From assembly GCA_029717555.1 (NCBI GenBank), contig JAMDHS010000019.1, positions 1 to 64,000 on the forward strand: DNA of 64,000 bases. Direction: 5' to 3'. The notes under the pieces are model-generated. The model had not been told where the DNA came from. It ran no database searches and worked only from the letters and a program-made list of their open reading frames with translations. The DNA comes from Peribolospora baueri. Lineage: Eukaryota > Basidiomycota > Peribolosporomycetes > Peribolosporales > Peribolosporaceae. The position numbers were made by a program, and so were the translations under genes. Shown piece after piece: positions 21,019 through 30,700 of the stretch (position 1 is the stretch's first letter; each line of letters opens with the position of its first letter).

Positions 21019-23189
21019 TTAGGTCTTCAGGAAACTCTTATACACTTCGTTGTGCGTCTCCTCCACGTAGATGTATCCCAAAGCCTTGAGGAACGCGTCA
21101 AACTGCTCGTTCTCGTCCGGCGGTACCTGCACGCCAGCGAGCACCTTTCCGATGTCAGCGCCATGGTTGCGGTAGTGGAAGAGAGATACGTTCCAGCCCA
21201 CGTGGAGGCCGTTGAGGAACTTGCGCAACGCTCCCGGCCGATCGGGAAATTCTGGAGACGGTGAAGCAAGGGTTTAGTCCGGTCGTCAACGGGCAAGCCA
21301 GGAGACAGTTAGATAGAACGAGAGAGCGGTCGCATAGCTCACCGAATCGGAAAACCCTCTCGTTCACCACCTCCTTCCTCCCGCCAACGAGATATCTTGC
21401 GTGGCTCTTCGCCATCTCGTTGTCGCTGATGTCCGTTGCAATCATCCTGTCTCTGGCCATCCCGGCGATGATTTCATTCAGCTCGGCGGCTCGAGGATCC
21501 ACGACAGGGGCAGAGCCGGCACCAGAACCGGGTCGAGAGCGGATTTTGGGTTTCGCGGCACTCGATGCCGATACTCCGGTCCCCACATCGGCGGCGCCAT
21601 TGCTGGCCAAGGCCGAAGGAAGCGGTGTGGAGGAGAGGAGGAAGGAGACGTAGATGTACGCCTGATCGGCTCCCGAGTAGCGGTAGGAAATCTCCGTGAT
21701 GGAGCGAGGGAAAATGTGAGAGACGAGCTTGAGAAAGCTGCGCAAATCGAACATTCGATGTAGAAGAAGAGAGGCACATATACATCAAAAAACTTGACCA
21801 TCCTGATCGCCATCAGGTGACTTTCATCAAGAACAATCGGCAGCTCACGTTCCCGGCTCCTCTGGAATGACAACGCTCAGCAAGGCCTCCTTCCTCTCGC
21901 CCAACTCGGCGCGTTCGGCCACGAACCGGAGGCGACTAAAGTTGATGTTGGCGCCGCTGACGACAGCGACAAATTTTTTTCCGGCGTCTTTGAGGCCCTG
22001 ATGTTGAATATATCGCTTCATGCCGGCCACGGCCAGCGCGCCGGCTGGTTCGGCGACCGAGCGGGTATCTGATAATGGGGAAGCACAGCACAAAAAAAGA
22101 CGAGGAAGCGTCGATATGACTGGATCGGCAGGAACGGAACGCAAGCTCGTCTGAATCCTTGCTCACCTTCGAAAATGTCCTTGATGGCGGCGCAGATCTC
22201 GTCATTGCTCACCCTCACGATGCCATCGATGGGAAGGTCGCGGCAGACGCGCCAAGTTTCCTCGCCGACCAATCTGACCGCGCTGCCGTCGCTGAAGAGG
22301 CCGACCTCGTCAAGGGTGACCCTTTCTCCCTTCTCCACGCTCCTCGCCATGGCGTCCCCGTCGAACGTTTCCACTCCAATCACCTTGACATGCGGAGGCG
22401 CGAGGCGCTTGACGTAGCTCGCCACGCCGGCAAGCAGGCCCCCTCCACCGACGGTACAGAACACGGCGTCGAGGCTGTTCAAATCCACCTGCCGACACAG
22501 TTCGACGCCGATGGTGGCCTGGCCTGCGATGACGTATGGCTCGTCAAACGGCGGGACCATAGTGAGGCCCTGCGATTTGGCCAGACGAGTGCACTCGGCC
22601 TTGGCCTCGTCAAAGTCGACGCCGTGGAGAACGACCTTGGCACCGAGGCGGGAGACGTTGAGCGTTTTGATGGCGGGCGTGTTGAGTGGCATGACGATGG
22701 TGCAGGGGATCGAGAGCTTGGCGCCCGCCATGGCGACTCCCTGGGCGTGGTTGCCTGGGGAAAAAAAATGAAAGCGGGCAGAATGGACGTGAACATCCGC
22801 CGAGCCTCGCGACATGGCTTGCTCCGCTCGCCGCTACACTCACCTGCGCTACATGCGACCACACCCCTCCATTTCTCCTCCTCCGTCAGATGGGCCATGA
22901 GGTTGTACGCGCCGCGAATCTTGAAGCTGAACACGGGCTGAAGGTCCTCCCTCTTGAGCAAGATGGAGTTGCCGAGCCTTGTGCTGAGGTTGACGGCGGG
23001 CGCGAGAGGCGTCTCGTCGACGACCTCGTACACCCTGCTGGTGAGGCTCATGCGGATGTAGTCCGGCGTGCCATCGGGGAGGAGCAAATGGGGAGGAAGG
23101 CGGCCGTACAGGTGTCGCGGAGGCTCTGATGGCGCCGCCTCCTTCGACGGCGCTGGAGTGAAGGCCGGCTTTTGCTGCATGACGGTCAT
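21019..23189 (-). CDS. ILV1: Biosynthetic threonine deaminase (threonine ammonia-lyase)
   Basis: Converts threonine to 2-oxobutyrate, the first committed step of isoleucine synthesis, in mitochondria. Five exons: 23189-22844, 22754-22167, 22068-21849, 21737-21343, 21251-21019; 593 aa from MTVMQQKP. The PLP lysine lies in [12 protein letters not shown]; the cofactor loops are [14 protein letters not shown] and [10 protein letters not shown]; the regulatory C-terminus has two ACT-like domains (from [18 protein letters not shown] and from [13 protein letters not shown]) for isoleucine/valine feedback. An in-frame upstream ATG at 23330 would add 47 residues rich in Ser, Thr and Arg with no acids, resembling a mitochondrial presequence, but it sits two bases from the tRNA gene. 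A near-consensus Gcn4 element (TGACTCG, plus strand ~23236) lies between the two ATGs. Confidence 0.93.
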
Positions 23190-23331
23190 GTTGAGCAGCT
23201 TGCGGAGCGAGAGGAAGAATGCGACGATCGTCGTCAGTTGACTCGTCGAGAAGAAAAGCGATCGAAGCGATCTTGCAACCCAACACGTGACGCATGTTGT
23301 TATAACTTTACTCAAACTCGTCCGAAACATC

Positions 23332-23402
23332 GCTTTAATGGGGTAGTGGTAACCTAGGACCTTGCCATGGTCCAGCCAGGGGTTCGATTCCCCTTTAAAG
23401 CA
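23332..23402 (+). tRNA. tRNA-Gly (anticodon GCC), intronless
   Basis: The acceptor stem GCTTTAA pairs with TTAAAGC and is followed by A. The D arm reads TGGGGTAGTGGTAACCTA, the anticodon arm GGACC-TTGCCAT-GGTCC with anticodon GCC, and the T arm AGGGG-TTCGATT-CCCCT. The B-box GGTTCGATTCC is canonical. A run of T (TTTTT near 23407-23411) just downstream fits Pol III termination. There is no intron. It lies divergently upstream of ILV1. Confidence 0.95.
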
Positions 23403-23666
23403 ATTGTTTTTGCATTTTTTGCGACGTTAGCTGGCTTGCCCGTCCCGGACCCCCCGTCGATGCTCACCCAGAGAATGCATGGCCTTGATCAATACAGCAC
23501 CGCGGAAAGGGAAAAGACACCTTTGACATGATACTTCAATGAGGGTGTGGAGCTGATGCGCCGAGCGCTCTGTGCCACTCTGTGCGTCATGGACCTCGCC
23601 GCGCTCACGCAAATGATTTTGTCAATCAGTCCCTCACCGGGCATATAAACCGCCCGCATCGCTCTT
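23403..23666. other. Spacer between tRNA-Gly and the Alba-domain gene
   Basis: Contains T-rich Pol III terminator-like tracts immediately after the tRNA and the 3' flank of the minus-strand Alba gene. No further feature is seen. Confidence 0.4.
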
Positions 23667-24555
23667 TTACATCGTGGTCCAGACGGACGAATTCGAGTTC
23701 GCTGGAAGACAAGTCACCGCGGGGGGGGAAGAGAGTCGGGAGGGGGAGAGGACGACAATCATGTACGGCGTGTGTCTTCGTCTGGATCCGGCGTCCTCTT
23801 GCCCCACAAGGTCTTCCAGCACCCCTACCCTCGTCCACTGGAACAACCTCCCCTTCTTCATGCCGGTCCCCTTCCCTCCCCCGGTGCCAGAATTGCCACC
23901 AGATGGAGAGCCGAAATCGCGCTTGATGATTTCCACTGCGCTTACAAGCTTCGGTATCGCAGCGGCCGGTGCAAGCGAGAGGGTGCGCTTGCGCTTGTGT
24001 TTTCCGTTCCGACAGCCCCGCCCCTCGTCCTCGCCCCTGCCCTTCAATCCGCTCGTGACGCCCGTGCCCATGCCCGTGCCTACATCTTCCACCTCTGACC
24101 CCTCTTCTTCCTCCTCCACGCTACCAGCTGGGGTCGCGCCTGTTGGGCACCGTTGCCCGCTTGGAGATGACGGGCGCAATACAGATGAGGAAGAAGAGCT
24201 TGGGAGGGAAAGTGGGAGGGTGTGAAGTACGAGGGGTCGGGCTGGGTTGGACTGGAAAGCGAAAAGTGATGGAACAGTGACCGGCGGGCCGGCGTCAGTG
24301 ATGTGGGCATAAGATCCAAAAATAAACGATCGGACCGCCCCCCTCCCCTTCCCCCGCCCGTCCACATCTCGTCTCTCTCACCTTTAAAAACTCCAAAGCA
24401 AAACCAACGTAGTTTCCCAGCTTCCCCTGAGTCGTTATTCGCATCTCATGTGGGCTCGTCACCGACGGGGAGGAGGAGTCCGCGCTCGACCGCGTGACCT
24501 GGTGTTGCTTTTCGCTGAGTCCGCTAGGTGACGCGGGTCCGCGCTCCGGGGGCAT
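23667..24555 (-). CDS. Alba-domain nucleic-acid-binding protein with a large internal insertion
   Basis: Two exons, 24555-24382 and 24251-23667, 252 aa; donor GTGAGA, acceptor CTTTCCAG, phase 0. The Alba fold is recognisable in order: EMRITTQGKLGNYVGFALEF (first strand and helix), NPARPLVLHTLP (strand 2), then an insertion of ~80 residues that is Ser/Pro-rich, then acidic, then basic (KHKRKR), then LSLAPAAAIPKLVSAVEIIK (helix 2), RLFQWTRVGVLEDL and the final strand MIVVLSP. Alba proteins include Rpp20/Rpp25 (Pop6/Pop7) of RNase P and MRP and general RNA/chromatin binders; the GKLGNYV and VEIIKR motifs fit this group. Which paralogue it is cannot be decided by eye. Confidence 0.7.
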
Positions 24556-25263
24556 CTGACCGGCTAAAGGAGACGGTAAAGCGTCAGAATCTGGGGGAAC
24601 GTTATATATGAAGGCTTGAAAGGCTCGAGTGGACGATTCCGGACCGAACGGGGGGGTAACACGAGCGACCGAGAGGGGGTGGAAGACGGGACGCGCCGAT
24701 GACGCCAGCCCAATCTTCTCAGATCATGCGCTGCGGCGGCGATCAAGCACGGACCACTCCGCCGAGGAGTCCTAGTCAACTTTCAGCCGGCGACGTCCTG
24801 CTCGTCCGGGTGTGTAAAGCAGTGGCTGCAGATTAAATGGCCGATTGGACATCTGAGTACTAGCACATGTACAGATGGTGGATGACGGAGAGAAGTCGAG
24901 GGCATTGAAGGAAGCACAAGATGCGATTGGACGGTAGTGGGAAGCAAAGTATCATCCAGTCATCCAGGCAAGGCAAAACAATTCGCATGGAAGGTAACAC
25001 CCAGTTTGTTCTCGTTCGCTGAGAAATGCGAAGATGGCGTCTCGACCGGGCGTATTCCACGACCACCCGCAGCGCCCCGAGCGAGGACACCATGCGCGGC
25101 AGCGGCAGCAGTGGGCAGGAGGCTTGAAGAGGTACAGCAAAGCATGCCGGACTCGAGGCCGTATTGAAGCGACCGTGTCCGGGCCAAAAACGTGTGTCAG
25201 ACACAGGAAGAATCATATCGCGCAGAGCAGGGTTGAAAGACGGACGGAGCCGAGCCAGCTCAC

Positions 25264-25508
25264 CGAGAAATCCGCGTCGTCGATATGTACGAGAGTGGGG
25301 ACGTTGGTCCACTTCACGAGAGCCACTGTGACGTCCACCGGCTTTTCATCGAAGGACATGTGCGCCGTATGGTTACGTTGATGGAGAGAGCACATCTGGA
25401 CATCCAGGAAGGCCTGTCGTTCCCAATATATGCCTCGCACGGGATAAGCATAGCGAGGTCTAAAGAGAAAGACGACCGACTGACTTTCTCCGGTCTCTGC
25501 GCTCGAGA
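25264..25508 (-). CDS. Possible unidentified coding exon (minus strand)
   Basis: A minus-strand open segment bounded by a good acceptor (CTCGAGCGCAG) at its 5' side and a consensus donor (TCG|GTGAGC) at its 3' side. It encodes a peptide including DEKPVDVTVALVKW and TLVHIDDADFS, with codon use like the neighbouring genes (GTC, CTC, AAG, GAC). Other minus-strand open segments at roughly 25720-25830 and 25850-26110 might be companion exons, but I could not chain them in phase. No family is recognised. Confidence 0.25.
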
Positions 25509-26304
25509 AGGTAGGAAGGAGGGAAACAGAAGTCGTGAATGTTATTAGTTTTGGGACACAGGCAATCTCAGAAAAACGAAAGAGGACGAACACCTCGAAA
25601 GTGAGGAGCCCTTATGCTTGTGCCGGTGTCGGAGGATGCTGGAATGGTAGCAAAGAGGAGGCCTGTGTCTGCGTCGGTAGCAAAGGCTCTCGTTGGCTTG
25701 CACGAGCGCTTGAATAGTTGGCGGACACCTGCCTACTCCAGAAGAGAAGGTATGGTCTAAAACCACTCTGTCGAGTTCGGTCCGAAAGTAAGGGCGGAAG
25801 AAAGCAGGTGGAACTTGCGACAGTTTCACCTTCACAAGATTTTAAACAGAAATAAGAGCCCTGAGGCGGTGTCAAGGACAGACGTGAATACCCTTTCAGA
25901 AACCGCCACAACATTGCAAGCCTGCACAGGGTTGCGCAATGTCCACCGGGACATTTGAAGAAAGAAACGCGGTCCTGCCTGGTCGTCCTCCTCAGCATCG
26001 GCTGCCCCGGCGTGCGCGTCGACTCGTGCAGCAGAAGCTGCCTGATCCTTCCGCCTCTGCACTGCGTCAACCGAGGGTCGTTGGAAGAAAGAAGTGGCCC
26101 CATCCTTGCTGTCCATTCCCTTCCGTCTCTCTTGGTGTGGTCCCGGCGTGGTTGGTTAAGCTGGTGCTGGCCACCTCCATCAGTCTGCTGCGGCATTGCC
26201 TCACCGACTGCGGCTCCCGATCGTTCATTCCAATCCTTCCATCTCGAATCGGCCTGCGCGGAGAAGAGGAGAAAGGGACGGAGGGCGAGGCGAGGCGAGG
26301 GAGA

Positions 26305-26309
<5 letters not shown>

Positions 26310-26336
<27 letters not shown>

Positions 26337-26440
26337 TCCACCACCACCACCACCACCACGTCCACCACGTCCACCACCGCGTCGGCCACCACCACGTCCG
26401 ACCTCCACCACCGTCCCTCCCTATCCATCCACCCCCCACC
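26310..26440. repeat. Trinucleotide repeat tract, CGA units then CCA/CCG units
   Basis: About nine CGA units run from 26310 to 26336, followed by interrupted CCA repeats to about 26440, ending roughly 30 bp before the INO80F-like ATG. It probably lies in that gene's 5' UTR or promoter. Long ORFs on both strands across it (poly-Arg, poly-Pro, poly-Val) are repeat translations. Confidence 0.85.
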
Positions 26441-26469
26441 CACCACCACCTCCCCGCTTCGTTCACGCT

Positions 26470-27409
26470 ATGTCTGGCACAGGCAGAGCAAAGTCGAGGG
26501 CGTACAACACCACCGTCGCCGTGCAGTCCGACCAGACAAAGTACCGCAACAAGTACAAGGAGCTCAAGAAGAAGGTCAGGGAGATCGAGCGGGTAAGTGC
26601 GGTGCGGTCTGCTGTATGTTCAACGCGGAACGTGGCCCCATGAGTTGGGCGAGGACGAGGCGGTGGCAGCACGCTTATCGGACCGCCGGGCCGCCTCACC
26701 GCCGCCGCGCCTCGCCTGTTCCTTTCTCCCAGGACAACGACTTGCTCCAGCTCAAGGTCCTCAAGGCCAAACGCAACATCCAGCGCATGCGTCTCGAGAG
26801 GGCGTGAGTCGTCATCGTCGTGCACCATTTACCTATCCATTCTTTTCGGCGTGATGACTAACAAGCGAACGCCTGCCTTACCTTCTCCCGCCGCTTAGCA
26901 TCCTTTACGAGCGATACGAATCCGCCTATGCCGCCCCCGGGCCTCTGCCGCCGGCGACAGAAGCTGTCGGACAAGGTATGCCCTCCGAGGCGGCCTATTC
27001 CTCCGAGCCACCGTACGTCCACCCGGCCGCACGCCACCACCACCACCATCACCACCATTCCGCGCCTGTATACTCGATGACGCCGGAGGAAGAGGCCCGG
27101 TACGCCCATCACCACCTTCCCTCTCACCCTCTTCATCATCCTCACCGCCACCCACACGCTGCCGCTCCCCCTCCGCCTCCCCCTCCGCCACCACCACCAC
27201 CTGGGGCGTCGCACTCAACATCCCTCAGCTCTGTGGGAGGAGCCGGACCGCCGCCAGGCTCAGCGGGGCCGGGAGGGCCAGGCTACTACGACCCTGCTCC
27301 ACACCTCTCCCCACCTCCCGCCGCCCCCATCGCAGCTCCCCTTGTCTCTCCCTCCTCCTCCGCTCAACCGCCGCATCCGGCCAGCGGTGCCGCGTATCCG
27401 TACGATTGA
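26470..27409 (+). CDS. INO80 complex subunit F-like protein, His/Pro-rich C-terminus
   Basis: Three exons: 26470-26592, 26733-26803, 26899-27409; 234 aa. The N-terminal ~75 residues form a basic coiled coil: QTKYRNKYKELKKKVREIER / DNDLLQLKVLKAKRNIQRMR / LERAILYERYESA. This matches the conserved helix of INO80F/TFPT-type subunits of the INO80 chromatin remodeller. The rest is low complexity, with an eight-His run, HHLPSHPLHHPHRHPH and a 12-Pro run. The start ATG follows a trinucleotide repeat; the frame is open upstream to an ATG at 25939, but the added peptide is poly-Arg/Pro and unlikely. A role in INO80 is inferred from the helix only. Confidence 0.7.
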
Positions 27410-27743
27410 CGGTGGGCGAGGCGGGCGCACGTCTCCACATGTCTTGCATCCATATGCCTCAATGAATGATGAAAGTTTTTCTTTGACGGACGCGATGAGA
27501 AGCCGTGGTAGCCTGGCCGTCGTACGACCCGCCCGCCTACAGGTGGACAGAGTTCTACTCTGGCGACTGTGAAAACAAGTCCCCCGAGGGACGGAGACAC
27601 CACGGGCTGGTTCGTCCGCAGGGTGTTGTTGCCCTGGGCTCGTTTGCCGAAATTCGCGTACAATTCCTTACGTGTACCATCAAGCCATCAGAGCTAATCT
27701 ACGCGCTGCAGCGGTAGGTGCGCGTGGGGGACGCTAGCTACAA
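27410..27743. other. Convergent 3' flanks, INO80F-like and DHTKD1
   Basis: 334 bp between facing stop codons. It should contain two 3' UTRs; no other feature is visible. Confidence 0.4.
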
Positions 27744-30700
27744 CTACAACCCCTCAAAGATGTCTCGGACGATCTGCTCCTGCTCCTCCTTGTATCTGTG
27801 CCCGAAGCCCGTGGCGGGAATGGCGCTCTCTTTCCTCCCGATGTACCGCACCCTGGCCCGCTTCGCCCGCCCTTCGTTCCCCCTCCTTCCGCTCCTCTTC
27901 TTCTTCCCCGCCTCCACCTCCTCCAGCAACGCCTCTAAAACGCTCTCCAGCCTCCCCTTGACGTGCCCCCATGCGCCTTGGTTCCTAGCCTCCTCCTGTG
28001 CCCACACCACCTCCGCCCCGCGTTCCAGGGAGCGGGCGTGCCGACGCAGAACGCGCGAGACAGCGCAGAAGGGGAACGGGGCGAGCTCTTCTAACCGGAT
28101 GAGGGCTACCCCGCCTCTCCCTTGTCCGTCGTCGTTGGGGCCGGAACGGGCGGGGTGCGAGGCGGGGAGAGAATCCCGGTGCGACGCGAGCGAATAGTAG
28201 TGCCTACCCGTGCAAAAGACGATCCGCGCCACCAGAGGCGCCTCCTCTCCTTGCCCTACGTCCTCGTCGCTCTTCATGCAGTCCTCTCCTTCCTCCAGCA
28301 CGCTCTTGAACCGAGCCCCCCTCCCCATCTCCTCCAACCTAGACGTGGCGGCGGGAGAGCGCAGCAAACCCTTTGGACTTAGAACGACCAACGGACGCCG
28401 GTAGTTGCGCTTCATCTGCCGGCGGAGGAGATGGAAGTACTGCGCCGGAGTCGACGGATTGGCGATCGTCATGTTTGTGTGGAAGGAGCCATCTGTCGGC
28501 GTCATGCTTCCACGGTCATTTGTAAGCTGTCCGATGTGCAGATGGGAGGTTCGTAGAGTCGGGCGAAGAAATAAAGAAGGAAAAGGAGGGGGTAGGAAGG
28601 CGTTGCGGCGTGAGTCGTTTGTCGAGCTTCCCAACCCTATCACCGGTGCCGGTGTGACCACGTTTGCACACCTGGAGGAAACGTTCCATCCTTCCCGACG
28701 AATGCTCCGGCCCACCGCCTTCAAGCCCGTGAGGCAGGAGCATAACCAGACCGGACTGCTTGAGCCATTTGGCTGTAGCGGAGGAAGACAAGGGGACAAC
28801 GAGATCAGGAGACTCGCATGGAAGGACTCGGGGAGTGAGGGATCGACTCAAGAGGATAGATGAGGAGGCCCAGTCGCCATGCGGCGTGCAGGCTCACCTT
28901 CGCCGGATGACAAGAATGTGTCGATGATGACTTGAGCTCCACTGGATGATATCCACGCATCGACGTCGATCAGTACAGTAAGTACGAACGGCGTGAATCG
29001 CACTCGAACGCCAACCGTTTCGCCCCGACACCTCCCGTGGTCGGACTTTGGCGTTTGCTCACTTTGAAAAGTCTGCGAACTGATGTTCCATCATGGGCAG
29101 CAGATTGGGCGATTCCCAGCTCATGCCCAACTCAAAACCTGTACCGGGCGCCGAGGTGAGCAGGGGTCAGAGATGAGGCCGCGCACGGTCCGTCAGTGCA
29201 CAGTCAGCGAGGGTCGTCTTTTTTCGGACGAAGAACGGCGCAGTCGCTGAGAGCGGGGCAACTCGCCTAGAATGGCGAATTCGCTGAGGGAGCCTTTCGA
29301 TTGCCGCGGGTCAGGAGGTCAAAAATCAAAAAGTCAGCGCGAACGCACTCGCGAGTCGCACTGATGGCAATGCCGCCAGTGACGTCGGCCCTCGCCGTAC
29401 ACACTGTTAGCCAGCTCCAACCTGCCTCTGGTCCGGCCCTGCCGCTCCTCGCCGTTGGCGACGGAATTGAGAGGCACGAGCGCCCGTTCGGACGTCTGAT
29501 CTACGAGAATGGCATGTCGCTGGCTGAACGTGCCCCTCCCCACGTCCTGTCCGGAGATGCGCACGTCGAAACCCTCGGCGAGGAGCGTTCCCATCGCGAG
29601 CGCTTCTGCCGTCGCAAAGCTGATTTCACGAGGGTAGGCGGACTTGAACTCGGACGACGGAGAGGGAGAGGAAGAAGAGAGCGAGGCGAGGCGCTGAGAG
29701 ATGTGGCGGTGGAGTCGAGGGTGGAGCTTCTACCGAATGTGAAATGAATGAAAGACGACCGTCTCAGGAAATATCAGCGATGAAATGAGAAAAAGGTGAA
29801 GACGGAGCGCTTCTTATATCAGTTGGGCCAGCCTTCCATTTTGCGACCGTGATGGACTCACAAAACCATCCGGCACGAGCACGCTCCGCTTCCCCTCTAT
29901 AAGCAGTATCTCCTCCTCCACCCCTGTCTCAGGGTCATGGTCCGCCTCCTCGCTCGCAGGCCAAACTACGTCCTTCCAGTTCCCGCCGAACAGGTCGGGC
30001 CTGGGAGAGACTCCCTGGGCCGCTTTCAAGCGTTCGTCGAGGTGGGCACGGTAGGATTCGCGAAAGGCAGAGGCTTCAGAGGAGGAGAGAACGCCATCGG
30101 ACTGTCGTTGGAGGCCGTCCAACAAACAAAAGCAGAGAACAGTCAGCGCGGAGGGAGGAAAGTCAGAAAGAGGCGATTTCCATGCGCCCCGCCCGCCTGG
30201 TCTTTTTGGTTGGCCGGGAGCGCAACGGGGGCAAATCGATCGGGGCGAGGAATAAACGGGCTCACCAACAGCTTCTCCTCGTACATCTCTGGCACGCTCT
30301 TTCGAGCCCGAATCTTGTCGTACATCAGCGGCTGGGTGAACGCTGGTTCGTCAAGCTTCCGGAGGCGACCGACGGTGAGAGGAGGGTGGACGGGTAGTAC
30401 ATGGACGAAGATTGGGATGAAGCTCGGCGCAACGCGTGTGAGGGAGGGTAGGGATCGATCGTGGAGAGCCAAGGGAAAGAGACGGTCACCTCGTTATGTC
30501 CCCAGCGTCTGTACACGACGAGATCCACAAAGACGTCCTTTCGAAATTGCTGGCGGTACTCGAAGGCGACGGCGATCGCCCGTGCGACGTCTGCAAGAAC
30601 ATGAGAGGAGGAGGCGGGGTTGGAGGGCGGAGCGTCGTGTGTGATACCAGCCTGTCAGTCAGTTAGCGTAGAGTGTGAGCTCGTCGGCGAGACGAAGGAG

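Larger units (their letters stand above)
24556..26469. other. 1.9-kb region upstream of the INO80F-like gene, no confident gene
   Basis: Contains the promoters of the Alba gene (minus) and the INO80F-like gene (plus). The left and middle parts include minus-strand open segments with coding-like codon use (noted separately at 25264-25508). The right end (26300-26440) is a long trinucleotide-repeat tract. I recognise no RNA gene. Confidence 0.4.

Noticed and set aside
22159-22941. A 260-codon plus-strand frame antisense to ILV1
   Set aside because: A mirror of the strongly conserved ILV1 exon 2; GC-biased third positions create the open frame.
25612-26466. A 284-codon minus-strand frame starting in the trinucleotide repeat upstream of the INO80F-like gene
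   Set aside because: Its N-terminus is a Trp/Gly translation of the CCA repeat, and it lacks family resemblance.
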